64,000 bases of DNA, from positions 558,001-622,000 of the forward strand of contig JAQOOI010000064.1 in assembly GCA_028554645.1 (NCBI GenBank), given 5' to 3'. A model generated the notes under the pieces. The model was given only the letters and a program-made list of their open reading frames with translations. It made no database searches and was not told the DNA's origin. The position numbers were made by a program, and so were the translations under genes. The DNA is from Omphalotus guepiniiformis (Eukaryota; Basidiomycota; Agaricomycetes; Agaricales; Omphalotaceae). Positions 35,301-47,205 of this stretch are shown here, piece by piece (positions within the stretch are counted from its first letter, which is position 1; each line of letters begins with the position of its first letter).

Positions 35301-36927
35301 ACGATCGTGTTGGATTCTGGATATCCAAGGCTTGGTTGAAAGGTACTTGTAACCTCAACCCATTTCACGGATGGCTGAGCGGAGTTATTAGACTGGTGTC
35401 TTCAAAAACCAAAGATGCATGTGCCTTCTGAAAGCGACCCACCTCCAGATGCCCCCGAATTTGAAAGGCATGTGCGCTGTGAACACGGGGACTTGTCGCT
35501 GGGAAATACGGCAAGACGACGCATTTCTGCTGCGGTCGGTTTGGTTCTTGTCGCAAGAATACACTCGAACTTATGGCGTTCATTGTCACAGGCCTGCGAA
35601 GTTTTGACCACGATCTTTCCTGATTGGAAACCAGTGTCTACCGATCAAGGTATTCCGACATGTAAGTATGCGGACTACCTTTCCCTGACTTCTGTTCATT
35701 CTTCAGAAATATGCTCCGTGTGCGAAGCTCTTCTCCATGAACACAAACTTGGTAATCTTGAACATCGTAAGCGCGCAGAAGAGGAGAAGGTATGAATTCT
35801 TGCTCATAGTCAATTGCACCAACTGATTTTCTGTAGGCTAAGCTCAAGCATATGTATGAGTATGCTTTTGGCGGAATCACCTTCTTTCTAGAGAGTGTGC
35901 CCTGTACCCTTATCTCTTTCTCATTCTTGCATTGCTGGAGACAATGGCTCAGCAAACCCACGGAGTATCCGCGTCCGGAAGTGGTTGATAACGCTGTTTT
36001 ATTTTGTGAACACGATATGCTCACCGTCGACCCGAACTGTCCAGCAGACTTAGAGTCAACTGCTGCCATAATCAAACGTACCGACTGGGACATCTTAGAG
36101 ACCTTGTAAGTCTTCAGGTCTCTCACTTACCTCCAGTCTGCTCACTGTGTGCTATAAGCTACAATGCTGGCCCTCTAATATCTGTAAACATATCTAGCGA
36201 TAAGGATGAAAACAGACTACTCGTTGACGTTCCTATATGTGCTGACTGTCGGTATAGCAGGTATGTAACTTCCTTCAACTAAATTCCGATGACTGATACA
36301 TCATCGGAGCAGGAGGCTGAACTGGGAGATTACCGATATCACTATCGTTGTCATGGGAGAACAGTCAAAGCAAGCAGCTTCTGCAAGCGCAACACAAAGA
36401 ACGTATTCTCGTAAACGGGGCGGTGCTCGCCAATCTCGACGTCTAAGACAAGTCCGCGAAAATGGAAGAAAACAAAAGCTGACGGTGTCCAAAACGATGT
36501 CTGTCAAGGAGATCAAGATTGCTGTATGTCGTACTCACATCATATTTTTCATGCTGATATTGATATTGACCGGGCGCAGATCCATGAAGAGCTAAATATT
36601 CCCACTATTTGTCAACGTCTATTTTTACACGGACAAGAACTGGACGACAATGAAGCTACTGTGGCCTCTCTTCAATTCCTTGCGAATGATGTGCTAGAAC
36701 TCCACGAGGAAAGCGAGGTACACGAATTGTCCGACTCAGACGAAGTACCTGCAGCCAAGCGCAAAGAAGGAAGGGGATTTAGTGGTACACTACTTGGAGG
36801 CGCTTCTCAACGTTCTCCGACTCCTGCAACAACGCACAATTCGACTGAAAAGTATTGTATTGCATGCACATTCGCAAACCCAGTCACCGCAAAGTCTTGT
36901 AATATGTGTGATACAACTTTTATGTAG
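32301..36927 (+). CDS. USP48-like ubiquitin carboxyl-terminal hydrolase
   Basis: Large deubiquitinase, about 20 exons. A Cys-rich N-terminal segment (CSKKSCKSNPNCLNYLG) precedes the USP domain: Cys box NLGATCYANASLQVWF (from 32913), EQQDAQEFSKLFMTHL, a zinc-like CTQCHNCQYKSER, ELPPVLNFSLLRF and the His box KGSSAYHGHYEAQVF near 33990. A nuclear-type basic stretch (KRKKQASGSRKRQRVDSDDE), DUSP-like repeats ending in WLKDWCLQKPKMH, a ubiquitin-like region (SVKEIKIAIHEELNIP, RLFLHGQELDDNE) and a terminal RanBP2-type zinc finger (CIACTFANPVTAKSCNMC) follow. Domain order matches USP48, which edits histone H2A and Rel/TRAF factors in animals. One intron, between DKFM and DSPLF, ends TG between CATGG repeats; the rest read canonically. 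Confidence 0.9.
33077..33133 (+). repeat. Intron-like segment between direct repeats CATGG (USP48-like gene)
   Basis: CATGG at 33077-33081 and 33129-33133, 52 nt apart. Removal joins EDKFM to DSPLFQMQV in frame. Donor GTAGAT, far end TG instead of AG; the upstream AG acceptor near 33106 leads to a stop. Confidence 0.58.
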
Positions 36928-37135
36928 TTATACAGGCAAATTTTATGTACCTAATTGTTCACATGTGGCTAGTGACAAGCCGATCTGTCGCATCTATAAG
37001 TATATGGAAGAATTGCAATGAATGTACGATAGTCAGAAGTCCCATACCAGCAGATCCAAAAGCAAATCCAAGACAAGAAAGCACAAAAACCCAAAGAAAA
37101 AAGAGAAAGAAACAGATGAGCAGGTTCCCTAGAAA

Positions 37136-40100
37136 TTATACAAAGCTGGAAACAGGAAGACGAGCATAAGGATCGTTTGTAGACAGGGAAACTCTAGTAG
37201 GTGCCGTAATGAGAGGAGTCAGCATATGTTGTGCGCCAGATGATTGTGAATTATCGGGCACCCTAGCGTGACGAGATGCAAGAATCGAAGATGTGGTTTC
37301 AATGACATCTAAATCGTTTGATGTAGCGCCTTGCATCTTGACCGCGGCGGCGAGAGCTTCTTGAGTGAGGTCGGCCATTTCTCCAACGGAAGCCACTTGA
37401 ATAGCGAGGAGAGGTGTAGAGACTATGCCGGCAGCTGCGGCTCGAGGAGCAACCGCAGATTGAGCAGCTTCGGCCACAACGGCTTGTGCAGCAACTGCTA
37501 GACGATGTGTCTCGGGATGGGTGGGACCTGTCAACGCTTGGTCGTAAGCAACCAGGCTGTTTTCCACTACGTGTTTTTGTTTCGCTAGGCCTTCGAGGTC
37601 GTCTGTAGGATGGATAGATAACTGTTCTTCAGCCACACGTTGTGCGACATTTTGCAGAACCTCGACAACTCGAGCCGGCGCGTTTTCGGAGACGGGAGTT
37701 GGTCGGTGAGTAGCCCTAGCATGATTGAGTATAGTCTACCAGAACTTGAAGTTCAAGAAGTTCAACATACCTAGCGGCTGTTTGACTCAAAGTAGTGTCA
37801 CTGGCCCGTCGGGAGAGATCAATCGATGAACGGCCAAAGGACGGATCCATGGCAGAGCGAGGAGCGACATTGATGTGGAAAGTATGTGAAAGCTGTCCCT
37901 CTTGCCCATCGAGTATGAACTGACGAGCGAAATTTAGAACTCGAATCTTGTGAACTTGGACAACCTACTTTAGCCATGACAGTTATATCACAACTTTGTG
38001 CATCTGGAGGTGGAGTTCCTGACAATTCATCTCCTTTCCAAGACAGCCAAGAAGGTAAAGACGGAGAGCTGCAGTAGTGTAAATGTGAGATCACGACACA
38101 GCTGAATAAAATAGGAAATGACCTATAGTAAATGGGAACGTTCTGCCAAGAAGCCTGAGGATCCCATACACGTGGCGCCCAATGCCATCGGAGACCGCAA
38201 TACGCCACACCAGGAGGTGTACCTGCTAGCTTACGATGAAAGGGTCGAAATTCCCATTTACCTTCGCCTGCTTTTTTCGCTTCGACATTCCATATATGAT
38301 TGCCTTTCGATTTGGCTTTTCGGCCATCTTCGTTGAAGCGCTGGATGAAGGGATGTCGCCAGAGATAGTTGCGTATCTAGAATTTTCCTATTTCAGTCAC
38401 GACACAAACAATGTTCCATGACATTTACCTTCTTCATTGGTATTTTTTCTTCGGGATAGCCCTGTCTGGCAAGCTAAAAAAATAAACAAAGGACACTTGC
38501 TCTCAAATGAAACTAGACCTCACCTCTTCTAAGAATGCATTGGTGAACGCCAAGATTCGAAACTTGAATGGTCGGAAGTCAGGCGATTCATCTAATCTTT
38601 GCATCTTCTTAGGCATGAGCGTTTGGTGAATAGGTTCCCCTTTCGAGTCAGTAGCCTCCACTATGCAAAGCAAGCATCAATCAAACGTATCATTCGAATT
38701 TCACCAACTCACAATTCGAGCAAATTTTGTTCAAATACTCGAAAAATATACGATCAACCTCTGACCGGTACTCCTGAGGAACATCTGAACCAACTGATGA
38801 CTGACAGAAACAAATCAGACGAAGTACAGCCAAGTAGAGAGTGAATAAATATATACCGGATGAGGATGCCCATTCGTTGGAGCGTCTGCATCCTCAGATT
38901 CATCAGCATCTTCACCCTCTTCTTCAGGTGACGCATTTGCACTACTGTTCGAAAGTGTTTCTAGGGATGCAACAGCAGCAGAAGGGTTCACTATAGAACC
39001 GGGTGTCCATTGTGGCGAGGAGCCGATCATTGAGCAAGGATCCTGCCTTCCCGACCACGCTGGTGGCACATCATTAAATGGCTTAGTATAAGGATAGCTA
39101 AAAGGATGAGTGAAAGATCCTCCGATGGACCCAGATCGGCCCATCCGACCAGTGACTCCAGGCTGAGGGCCACCGCTTTTAGGTGGTAACGTAGACTCCA
39201 CGCTCGACCGAGCCGTTGGGACGCCTATAGAACCCGTCGATAATGAATGAGAGTGACGTGTAGGCACAACGCTCTCTGACCAAGCAGAACGAAAAGGAGG
39301 AAAGCTAGGAGGTGAAGTTCTTGTCATGGCATCTACTGGAGGTGCCGGAGGATTGGAGTACTGCTGGTAGCCCACAATAGGTGTCGATTGCTTCACGGGA
39401 TTGAAAATGAAACTGTGAGGAGGTGTAGCTGGCCTTGAAGGAGGTGGGGATTGCAGAGCGTGGGTAAAAGTCATGTTGGAGGGTGTAGCATACATGTTGT
39501 CAGGAGGCAGCGGGAATTCATCCACTGGCTCCGCTTTGAGAGCCTTTATGGGGCGTTCCACGCCTATTTCTGATGCACACCGCTTGCGAGACTGATCTGG
39601 GGGGGAGCCCCGTGAAGTAAGCTGCGGGTGTACCTGCATATTCATCGAGTTCATTGCATTACCAACAGAATACGACAGCGGCGGGGGTGTCTCTGGGATG
39701 GAGGCAAGTGAGGGAGGCATTCCATTAGCTCCCGCAAAAACTGGAGTAGTTGTAGACTCGCTCATGGACATGTCTTTCAACCCAGAGATGACATCTGAAA
39801 CATATGCAAGCTTCTCCCTGAGATCATCGACTATTTTGCTTGCTTCAGCACCTTTATCTGAACGACATAAAGATGCAGCGGTGGATGCCGATTGGACGAT
39901 CCTAGAGAACGTGATGAAACAAGAATCAGCTTAGCATGATGAATGCACATACTCTTCCAGCATGCTTCCACCGATACTCAAAGCACTCCCTTCCGTTTTC
40001 ACTGCTGGTAGTTCACCAGGAGGAGAATATCTAAGAACCATGGTGGTGCCATTGGGCGCAACTGGCGAAACGAGTGAATCAACTGGATGGGAAGCGCCCG

Positions 40101-40668
40101 GAGAATTAATAGTACCCGCACGGCTTCTTTGTCCTGGTACAACCGATGCCTCAAGTGCTGACTGAAGTGACGAAGTGACACCAGCTCCATAAGACGACGC
40201 ATTGCCATGAATTTCAGGTGAAGGAACTTGACTTAAAGCGGGAGGCGAAAGCGAAGAGGCATGACTTGAGACGGGCAACTTGATAGCCATGCCGTTCTCA
40301 ACAGGTGGAGGAGCACTGAACACTGAATTATAGTCAGGTATAAAAGTAGCCGCAGGGGGAACTGCGGCAGCAAAGGCAGCAGGGTCGAGGGGTTCAGAGT
40401 GTTCCATGAACGCAGAAGGGGCGAGGTCAGAGGTAGGCACGTGCATAGAAGGAAGAGTGCCGTTTGTATGATCAACCTGATTGGGGAAGACTGCAGGTGG
40501 TTCAGATACTGAATGAGAAGGCAATGAATGGGCAGGGTGGGTGACTTGACTGAGAGCGAATGGGGCGATGAAATCGGGCAGAACCTCGGATGAAGATACA
40601 GGGATGTTGTTATCGACTTCAAAGCCTAACATTGGAGCCATTGCGGAAATATTTGGGTCGACAGACAT
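37136..40668 (-). CDS. Large basidiomycete protein with Ig-like segment, function unknown
   Basis: I do not recognise a named gene. Exons: 40668-39953, 39901-38857, 38773-38713, 38660-38524, 38473-38429, 38376-38123, 38068-37969, 37920-37771 and 37715-37136, all GT-AG with consistent phases. The first 580 residues are Ser/Pro-rich, with a short helix (DDLREKLAYVSDVISGLK) and a basic NLS-like RKR. A folded core follows: VDRIFFEYLNKICSNLEAT, FRPFKFRILAFTNAFLEEL, IRNYLWRHPFIQRFNEDGRK, AKSKGNHIWNVEAKK and GVAYCGLRWHWAPRVWDPQA. Then SSPSLPSWLSWKGDELSG and TPPPDAQSCDITVMAKF read like a putative Ig (He-PIG/cadherin-like) module. The tail is Ala-rich and helical. A nuclear regulator is possible from composition, but this is inference. 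Confidence 0.72.
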
Positions 40669-41864
40669 CCAGAAAAGACGTAGGCTACGCCTTTGAGCAG
40701 TGAATTGAAAGCAAATTTACGATACGGACGAAATCTGCAGGGCCTCAAGCGTGAATGAGATCAATATGAGATCGATGCTGAAGGCACGTGGAACGCTGCG
40801 AATACAGTAGAGCCTGGACGACTGTCGGATACGAATGGATAGAGAAACACAGCAAGAGGTCGTAAATGAGCCAGATTGATTGGCAACGAGTGAAGAGAAC
40901 GGCTACTGTAGGCCAGAATAAGAAGAGGACAACTGAAATGGGTTGAGATGGATAAAGACGACAGAAAGCAGCTGTACGAACAAAAGACCCAAGACAACCT
41001 GAAACCCAAAGAAACGTAGTAGATGGTGGTAGGAGGTAGCCCAATAGCTTCGGTTGCAGCTGAAATGCTTCAGTCACGTAATGTCACAGCTGTGACGGTT
41101 ACTTTCCCTACTTCGCCTTTGCCTCCGATCGTGCGCTTCTTTCATCATACAATAGCTTAATTCTGTCTCTGCTTCTTGAATAGACCAGCGTATAATATAT
41201 TGATAACGGTCCATTCAACGATATCCTATTCATTTCACCTGCTGTAAATAGAGATTGAGAAGAACCATTACGCACTCATGTTCCGCGTTGTCAACTCAAT
41301 TAGCCGAGTCAATGATGTCGCTCAGACTGCGCCTCGACAGAAATGTGCGCACCCGTAAGATCGTAATAATGCGATGGCAACGCGGGCATGCATTCATACA
41401 TCAGTTTGTAGTCAGAAAAAACACCGTTGGGCTGAAGCGTTAGACCGTATCCTGAGTCACAGCCAAAATCATCAGCCTTTTATTGTCCGTCGCGTAAACG
41501 GCTGCAATTTATGTATAGCTCGAATTGCAGCGCTAGTACACCTGTGCACGGGCACAATGCTGTAGCTCTGGACTCGATCGACTGAACAGACTGAGCAACA
41601 AGCCTCTTTAGGAGGTAATGATCAGCGTTTTACTTCAGGAGATATCAAAAGAGTGTGAAGTCTTACCGAAAGACACCGACATAGCTAGACGCATCCTCAG
41701 TGTGTTTTGTAATTTAGCGGGGAGGCGGAGGTAACCAGGCACGAGCTTATCCACATTGATCAGTCTGGCAGCCTACAGTGTTTTCAAGAAACGATGATAT
41801 TACAATGAGAAGAAACAGCATGCACTTAGAAGCGACAACACCAAGCGCATATACAATTCACTAC
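40669..41864. other. Intergenic, about 1.2 kb, no gene supported
   Basis: No frame here shows recognisable conservation or splice-linked exons. A CACGTG palindrome sits at 40785-40790, 117 bases upstream of the 40668 start. The right half lies beyond the LUC7 stop and probably includes its 3' UTR. Confidence 0.35.
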
Positions 41865-43179
41865 TCAATATCGCCTTCTTGGACTGCGAGAGCGATCTCT
41901 TTCTCTGCGGCGATCACTGCAAAGCAGAAAGTCTTTGTTAGCGACTACATTAGGTATAAACTCAAGAACCTCACTCATAACGAGATGATGAATGCCTGTC
42001 ATACCCGCGATCGCGATCACGATCACGAGGTTCATCACGAGAGGACCGATATTCACTGCCAGAACGTCCAGAAGGTGCAGAAGGTACGGAGCCTGAACCA
42101 CCAGATGCAGGTGTGGAAGAAGCTGCAGGTGCTGACTTGCGTTTCTCCCGTTCTTCTCTGAATTTGGCCAGCATCTTTCGAAGTTCGTGATAACCCAAAT
42201 GCATCTGCGCAAAGCTTATGAGAGACAAGAATAATTCAAAAAATCCCACTGAAGCGCACTTTACCACCAAAATGATCGGCCAGTCGCCGATCAGAGTCCA
42301 ATACAGACAAGTAGGCTCCGCAGACATCACAAACACGAAGTTTTTGATGCCCTGACGCTCCCGAGGTATCTGTTAATTGCTGGAGTTCACGCTAAAGACT
42401 TCGGCTTTAGTACAAGAAATAAACAAATTCGCTAGCACATACCTCTTTTTCTGCCTTCTCGCTCTTCAAAGCTTCAATAGCCGCCATCTCCCTCATAGAC
42501 TCATCCACCTTGCCTTGTTCCCCTTTGAAAGACATATGATGAGTGCATCAGAAGTTTCAAGGGAACGAAAACATACCAAGCGTCTCAATCTTCTCAGTAC
42601 CTCCTTGAATAGCTAGCTCAATCTCAGCAATTTCACGCATCAGTTTGAATTCGTTGGCAAGTTAGAGACGCGAAGCTTGATAGAATGTTGATAGTTCTCG
42701 CATCAGATTGGTTGTCTTTGCATTCTCCTCTGGTGTCTTTTCGAGTCTTCGGTGAGCAGCTCTTATACGCCTATCACATTCGTCCACGAAGGCGAAGATG
42801 TTGGACTCGTATTCCATCTGAAACCGTTGAAATATGGGGTCATTCGGGTTCTTCTCTTTCTCAGCAAGATAGTCTTGCTTTAACCGCTCAGTGTGTGATT
42901 TAGGGCAAGCGCCAAGATCCATTTTCTGTTACAATACTCAGAGCCAGTTATGACAGAAAGAGGAATTACGTACGGTATTGGTGAAGAGGGCATGAGGGCA
43001 CGTCCCGCAGAGAAAGTTTCGACAGACTTTTTCGTCTGACCAGACAAGATTTGCATTAGCTACACCCATTGCTTCTGGACCCATCATTTGCTGAGGAAGA
43101 ATGTATGAGAGATCGTCAGACCATGACAAGTGGCACACACCTCCAGTAGTTTGCGTTGCATCTCTGCTAATCGACCCAT
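41865..43179 (-). CDS. LUC7: LUC7-family U1 snRNP-associated splicing factor
   Basis: Luc7 proteins stabilise U1 snRNA pairing at 5' splice sites. Exons: 43179-43141, 43090-42974, 42926 to about 42707, about 42643-42577, 42522-42443, 42391-42260, 42204-41975 and 41916-41865. Start MGRLAEMQRKLLE, then QMMGPEAMGVANANLVWSDE, first zinc finger CRNFLCGTCPHALFTNTKMD with CPKSHTERLK, a coiled coil, second zinc finger RVCDVCGAYLSVLDSD with GGKMHLGYHELR, and an Arg/Asp/Ser-rich tail ending SRSPRRRY. One intron, inside TNLMREIAE, has no GT, GC or AG at its ends; perfect CTGATGCG repeats bound a 63-nt spacing with an in-frame stop. So a splicing factor that reads 5' splice sites itself carries the oddest intron here. 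Confidence 0.93.
42636..42706 (-). repeat. Intron-like segment between direct repeats CTGATGCG (LUC7)
   Basis: On the minus strand CTGATGCG lies at 42699-42706 and 42636-42643, 63 nt apart. Removal restores TNLMREIAEIE; retention keeps frame but gives a TAA stop after RELSTFYQASRL. No register yields GT-AG, GC-AG or AT-AC ends. A branch-like CTCTAAC is inside. Confidence 0.65.
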
Positions 43180-43585
43180 TTTGATTGTAAGCTGAGAGTG
43201 AGCTGCAGTTTCTAAGTATCAAGTTGAAGTTCAGTGACGAAGTTGTGTCAGCTTGTGCTTGTTGAACAAAGGCCACTCTGAATAAACAATGACACACATT
43301 GATGCATAGCTTTTCCTCAAACTTTGTCTCGATTTAAGGGTAGGAATCCCAGGTTGATCGTGATCTACTTACACTCGTCTTATAGTCTGTGTACCTATAG
43401 TAAATTAATTATGAAGGCATTGTGCACCAATTTAAAAAGTCATCATCGGGAGAACTCTACTTTGAGTAAGAACTGGAATGCAACAAGGAGAATGGGTATA
43501 CAGACATTGTTGCCTTGATTGATTTTGAATTGCAGACAGGTATGTCATGGAATGCCGGTGAATGATCGTTATACTGAGCTTTTCT
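43180..43585. other. Intergenic, LUC7 promoter and DnaJ gene 3' end
   Basis: About 400 bases with no supported gene. The small frames present show no conservation I can recognise. Confidence 0.4.
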
Positions 43586-45296
43586 TCACGAGCTAGAGGT
43601 GAAATTTCTGCCTCGCCCACGCCCACGTCCACGACCTCTTCCTCGCCCACGATGAGGGATGAAATTTTGTCGTTGCTGCTGAGGGACTCCTTTCGGGAAC
43701 ACACGCGAATGTGATGACGGGTTATCGGAAGAAGGAGCAGTTCCTTTCAAACCATGGTCCTTTGGTTCGAGAATAGGTGTAAGAGGTGGCGTGGAACCAC
43801 TGTATTGCATGAGAAGCTGTATGATGTCCTGATACTTCTCTGTTCGGTCTCCAGACAGATTCTTTGCGTATTCTTGCATAGACTGTTTGCCGTTGGAGGA
43901 GGTAACCCATGACCAGGCTTCTTCAATGTCGCGAGAACTTGCCAGCCCAGAGTCAAGCACGATATAAACCACCTCTGGATCGTGTGATTTGAGAGAAAGT
44001 GAGAGAACAGGTATGGAGTGCGGTGAGGCATATATGGGTTGGTGATCCGGGTCTTTCGGTGAGTAGTTGTCGAAGAAGTATTTAAGAACACGTAGGTGAC
44101 CAAGTTCAACGGCAATGTGAAAAGCAGTATAATCTTGAGAGTCGCGTTCTTCAACCTCTGCGCCTGTAACAGCCCTTAAGCAATAGAGTGTATACATAGA
44201 AACGCGACGTACTATGGGCATCCAGCCACTCCACCATTTCGGAATCGCCTTGTCGTGCAACGATATGGAGTAGAGTTTCCTTGAGATCCTCGGGCAAACA
44301 TTTGACGAACTGTTCAGACCCTGATATAACTTCTCCGCCTGCAGCATCTACACCGTCTTCCCATACACCTTTCTTCACCTTATCGAATACTCCCATTCGA
44401 GCCGCCTTGAAGACAGCGGACCTAGCAGTCTGAGTCTTTTCCCGTAGAGCTTGGGCTGTGTCTTTCGCTTTCCTACGCTCTGCCTCAGCCTGTGCCTTCT
44501 TCTCTTCAACTTTTACCTTGTGTCGATGTTCGGCTGCTAAACGTTCTAGTATGGCATAAGCATTGAGCGAATAGAGAATAATCACAAGAAGACACCTCTT
44601 TGCCGGTCCTGCTCTTGTTTCTCTTTGCGTGCAGCTGTTTCTCGTTGCCTTCTTTCCTCCGCCGCTATTTGTGCTTCGCGATTGCGTCGCAAGCGTTCTG
44701 CATGTTGTTCTGGAGTCTCTGAAGGTTCTTTCTGTTCGCGCCGATACCCTGTTGACAACAATGAGATGTGAAAGACTATGCCAAAGCATGGACTTACGAG
44801 AACGGCTATAATATTGCTGCTGGCCGCGCATGAAAGACTCGAAGACATGTCTGAGGAGAGGCAAGTTAGTCGGTACGCCCGGGGGTCAAAAGAGCGCATA
44901 CATATAGAAATCATCCCATTCAGACTCGTATTCATCATATTCATCATATTCATCGTATTCATCGTACTCATAGTCGTCGTCGTCTTCATCGGCGGAGAAA
45001 TAGTTCACCAGAACATTATAGGCTTCTCCGACTTCTTGAAATCGGGCAGTGGCACTGGGATCGTTCTTGTTCTTATCCGGATGTGTTCTCAAGGCAATCT
45101 AAAAGCGTGTGAGGGACAGTAAGACGGTTGCGAAAACAGAACTTGCCTGCTTGTAAGTGCTCCTCACGACATCGAGCGAGGTTCCCTGACAGTGAGAGCA
45201 CATCAATTATCTAAGATACAAGGATGAGAGAAAAGTACAGACCTCATCCAAGCCAAGGACACTGTATGCTTGGGATATTGCTGTACGTCTTGACAT
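43586..45296 (-). CDS. DnaJ-domain protein with ankyrin-like repeats
   Basis: Type III J-protein. Exons: 45296-45243, 45185-45147, 45098-44902, 44849-44798, 44748-44596, 44545-44213 and 44163-43586. The J domain begins MSRRTAISQAYSVLGLDEGT, contains the HPD loop in IALRTHPDKNKND and continues FQEVGEAYNVL. An acidic tandem DEY stretch, a long charged coiled coil (RLRRNREAQIAAEERRQRE), ankyrin-like TLLHIVARQGDSEMVEWLD and TAFHIAVELGHLRVLKYFF, and an RGRGRG RGG-type tail follow. Exon 2 ends in a GC-AG intron (GCAAGT), a recognised minor class. The J domain is certain; a client or RNA-linked role is inferred from the RGG tail. Confidence 0.87.
44926..44973 (-). repeat. In-frame tandem repeat encoding (DEY)n
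   Basis: Repeated 9-base units (GATGAATAY-like on the minus strand) encode consecutive Asp-Glu-Tyr triplets in the linker after the J domain. The unit length keeps the frame if copy number changes. Confidence 0.8.
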
Positions 45297-45399
45297 TCTT
45301 CAAGGTGAGATGAAAAGGAGACGGTGAGTCTCAGAGGTTTAGTAAATAAGCGCCCAAGGTGTGTCTCAGGACGCGCCTGTTTGTTTTTCTTTGACGTGC
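45297..45399. promoter_or_regulatory. Short bidirectional promoter, DnaJ gene and BCS1
   Basis: 103 bases between divergent start codons, so the two genes must share promoter sequence. No clear motif was recognised. Confidence 0.45.
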
Positions 45400-47027
45400 A
45401 TGGCGTCCGACACAAATCCAATTTCATTGCCTCCACCGAGCGACCAAATTGTACCGACCTCAACTCCTTCAAAAACATGGCTGGAGAACATTGACAAGTA
45501 CGTTCTCAGTTCAATTTACAAAAACTAGCTGTAAAAATCGATGTTCACTAAGTTAGCCCTTATTTTCAAGCTGGCTTCGGGTTAATGGTGTGTCCTTAAT
45601 TTTCTTACGTGGCCAGCACTCTCTTAATGCCTCTAATGGGAGTGGGCGTTGTTTTGGGTGGCCTGCGGAAATTTGCAACATGGGGCGAAGTCGCCCTTCG
45701 ACGCCGTCTTCTGGTTTCTGTAGAAATCAATAACAAGGACCGCTCTTATCCGTGGTTATTGACCTGGATGGCTCACCAGACCCATCTCAATGAAGCAAAA
45801 GGACGTTCCCTTCTCTCACGTAGTCACCGGCTGAGTGTCGAGACAAGTGTAGAACAACGCGACAATGGGAGCTCCTCGGTTTTCTTCAATCTTGTTGCAG
45901 GCACAGGGCTACACTGGTTCAAATACCGCGACGTTTGGATGCAGGTACCGCTCGTCATAGTACCAATGAAATAAATCGGTGTTTATTGTCACGTAGGTTG
46001 TACGAGAGCGTGATACGCGCTCGATGCAAATGATGTCCGGTGGCCCATGGGAGACCCTCACACTTACAACACTCTCCCGAGACCGTAATATTTTTCCTCA
46101 TTTGCTTGCAGAGGCAAGAGACATGGCGCTACGTGGTCAAGAGGGAAAGCTCATCATTCACACTCCATGGGGAATCGAATGGCGACCATTTGGCCAACCA
46201 AGGAGGAAAAGACCGCTACCTAGTGTCGTCTTGAAGCATGGTGTAGCGGAAAAGATCCAGAAAGACATACAGTCTTTCTTGAACAGAAAACAGTGGTATA
46301 TTGATCGAGGTAAGGCCCAACTTGTTCAGATTTGTGCTCAATCCCTAAAAACTTCAGGTATTCCCTACCGTCGTGGTTACCTTTTTCACGGTCCTCCCGG
46401 ATCCGGCAAAAGCTCCTTTATCCAAGCCCTTGCTGGATCTCTCAACTACAATATCTGTCTTCTCAATCTTTCGGAAAGAGGCCTTGGTGATGACAAATTG
46501 GTCCATCTTCTTTCCAATGTACCCGAACGGTGTTTTGTTCTCATTGAGGACGTCGATGCTGCCTTCAACAAGCGAGTGCAAACGTCAGAAGACGGGTAAC
46601 TAGATTGAAATGTTCGTTTTACAGGCAGTCTACTGATTACAACTCCAGGTATCAGTCGTCTGTCACCTTTTCCGGATTTCTGAATGCACTTGACGGTGTC
46701 GCCTCTGGAGAAGAACGAATCGTCTTTTTGACGACCAATCATCTTGAGAGGCTTGATCCTGCTTTGATACGACCAGGTCGCGTGGACTCGATTGAATATG
46801 TTGGTGACGCTACTCCGGAACAAGCACATACGCTCTTCACGCACTTTTACGGTGAGGATCCACAGGTTGAGGACCTCGGTCGAACCTTCCAGGCCTTCCT
46901 CGAAGATGAGATGAAGAAAGGAAGACGCATAAGTATGGCAGCACTACAAGGCTTGTTTATTCATAGCCATGACGCCCAGGATGCACTTGCTGGTTGTCGG
47001 GAATATTTCATAACTAAAGTAGATTAA
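45400..47027 (+). CDS. BCS1: Mitochondrial AAA ATPase Bcs1
   Basis: Bcs1 moves folded Rieske protein across the inner mitochondrial membrane for complex III assembly. Exons: 45400-45497, 45557-45589, 45617-45944, 45997-46309, 46358-46595 and 46649-47027. An N-terminal hydrophobic segment (PYFQAGFGLM followed by LMGVGVVLGGLRKFA) is the membrane span. The Bcs1-specific region has YPWLLTWMAHQ, THWKI-type spacing and ETLTLTTLSRDR. AAA motifs are Walker A GPPGSGKSS, Walker B FVLIEDVDAAF and the second-region TNHLERLDPALIRPGRVD. The terminal FIHSHDAQDAL is typical. No cleavable presequence, as expected for Bcs1. Confidence 0.94.
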
Positions 47028-47205
47028 ACACTCAAGGTGGCCACCTTCGAGAATCCGTACACCACCTATTTACCTCTAAAAGTATCGAAATTTTCGGGTG
47101 AACTGCCCTTGAACATAGTTCAAAGTGTTTTGTATACTGTAAGCATAGTACATGGTGGTCGATACAACAGAACTCGCAGACATCAGTGCACGCACAATGA
47201 ACGCG

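Noticed and set aside
41255..41565. Overlapping 60-residue open frames in the 1.2 kb gap before LUC7
   Set aside because: No motif, no splice continuity, no conserved residues.
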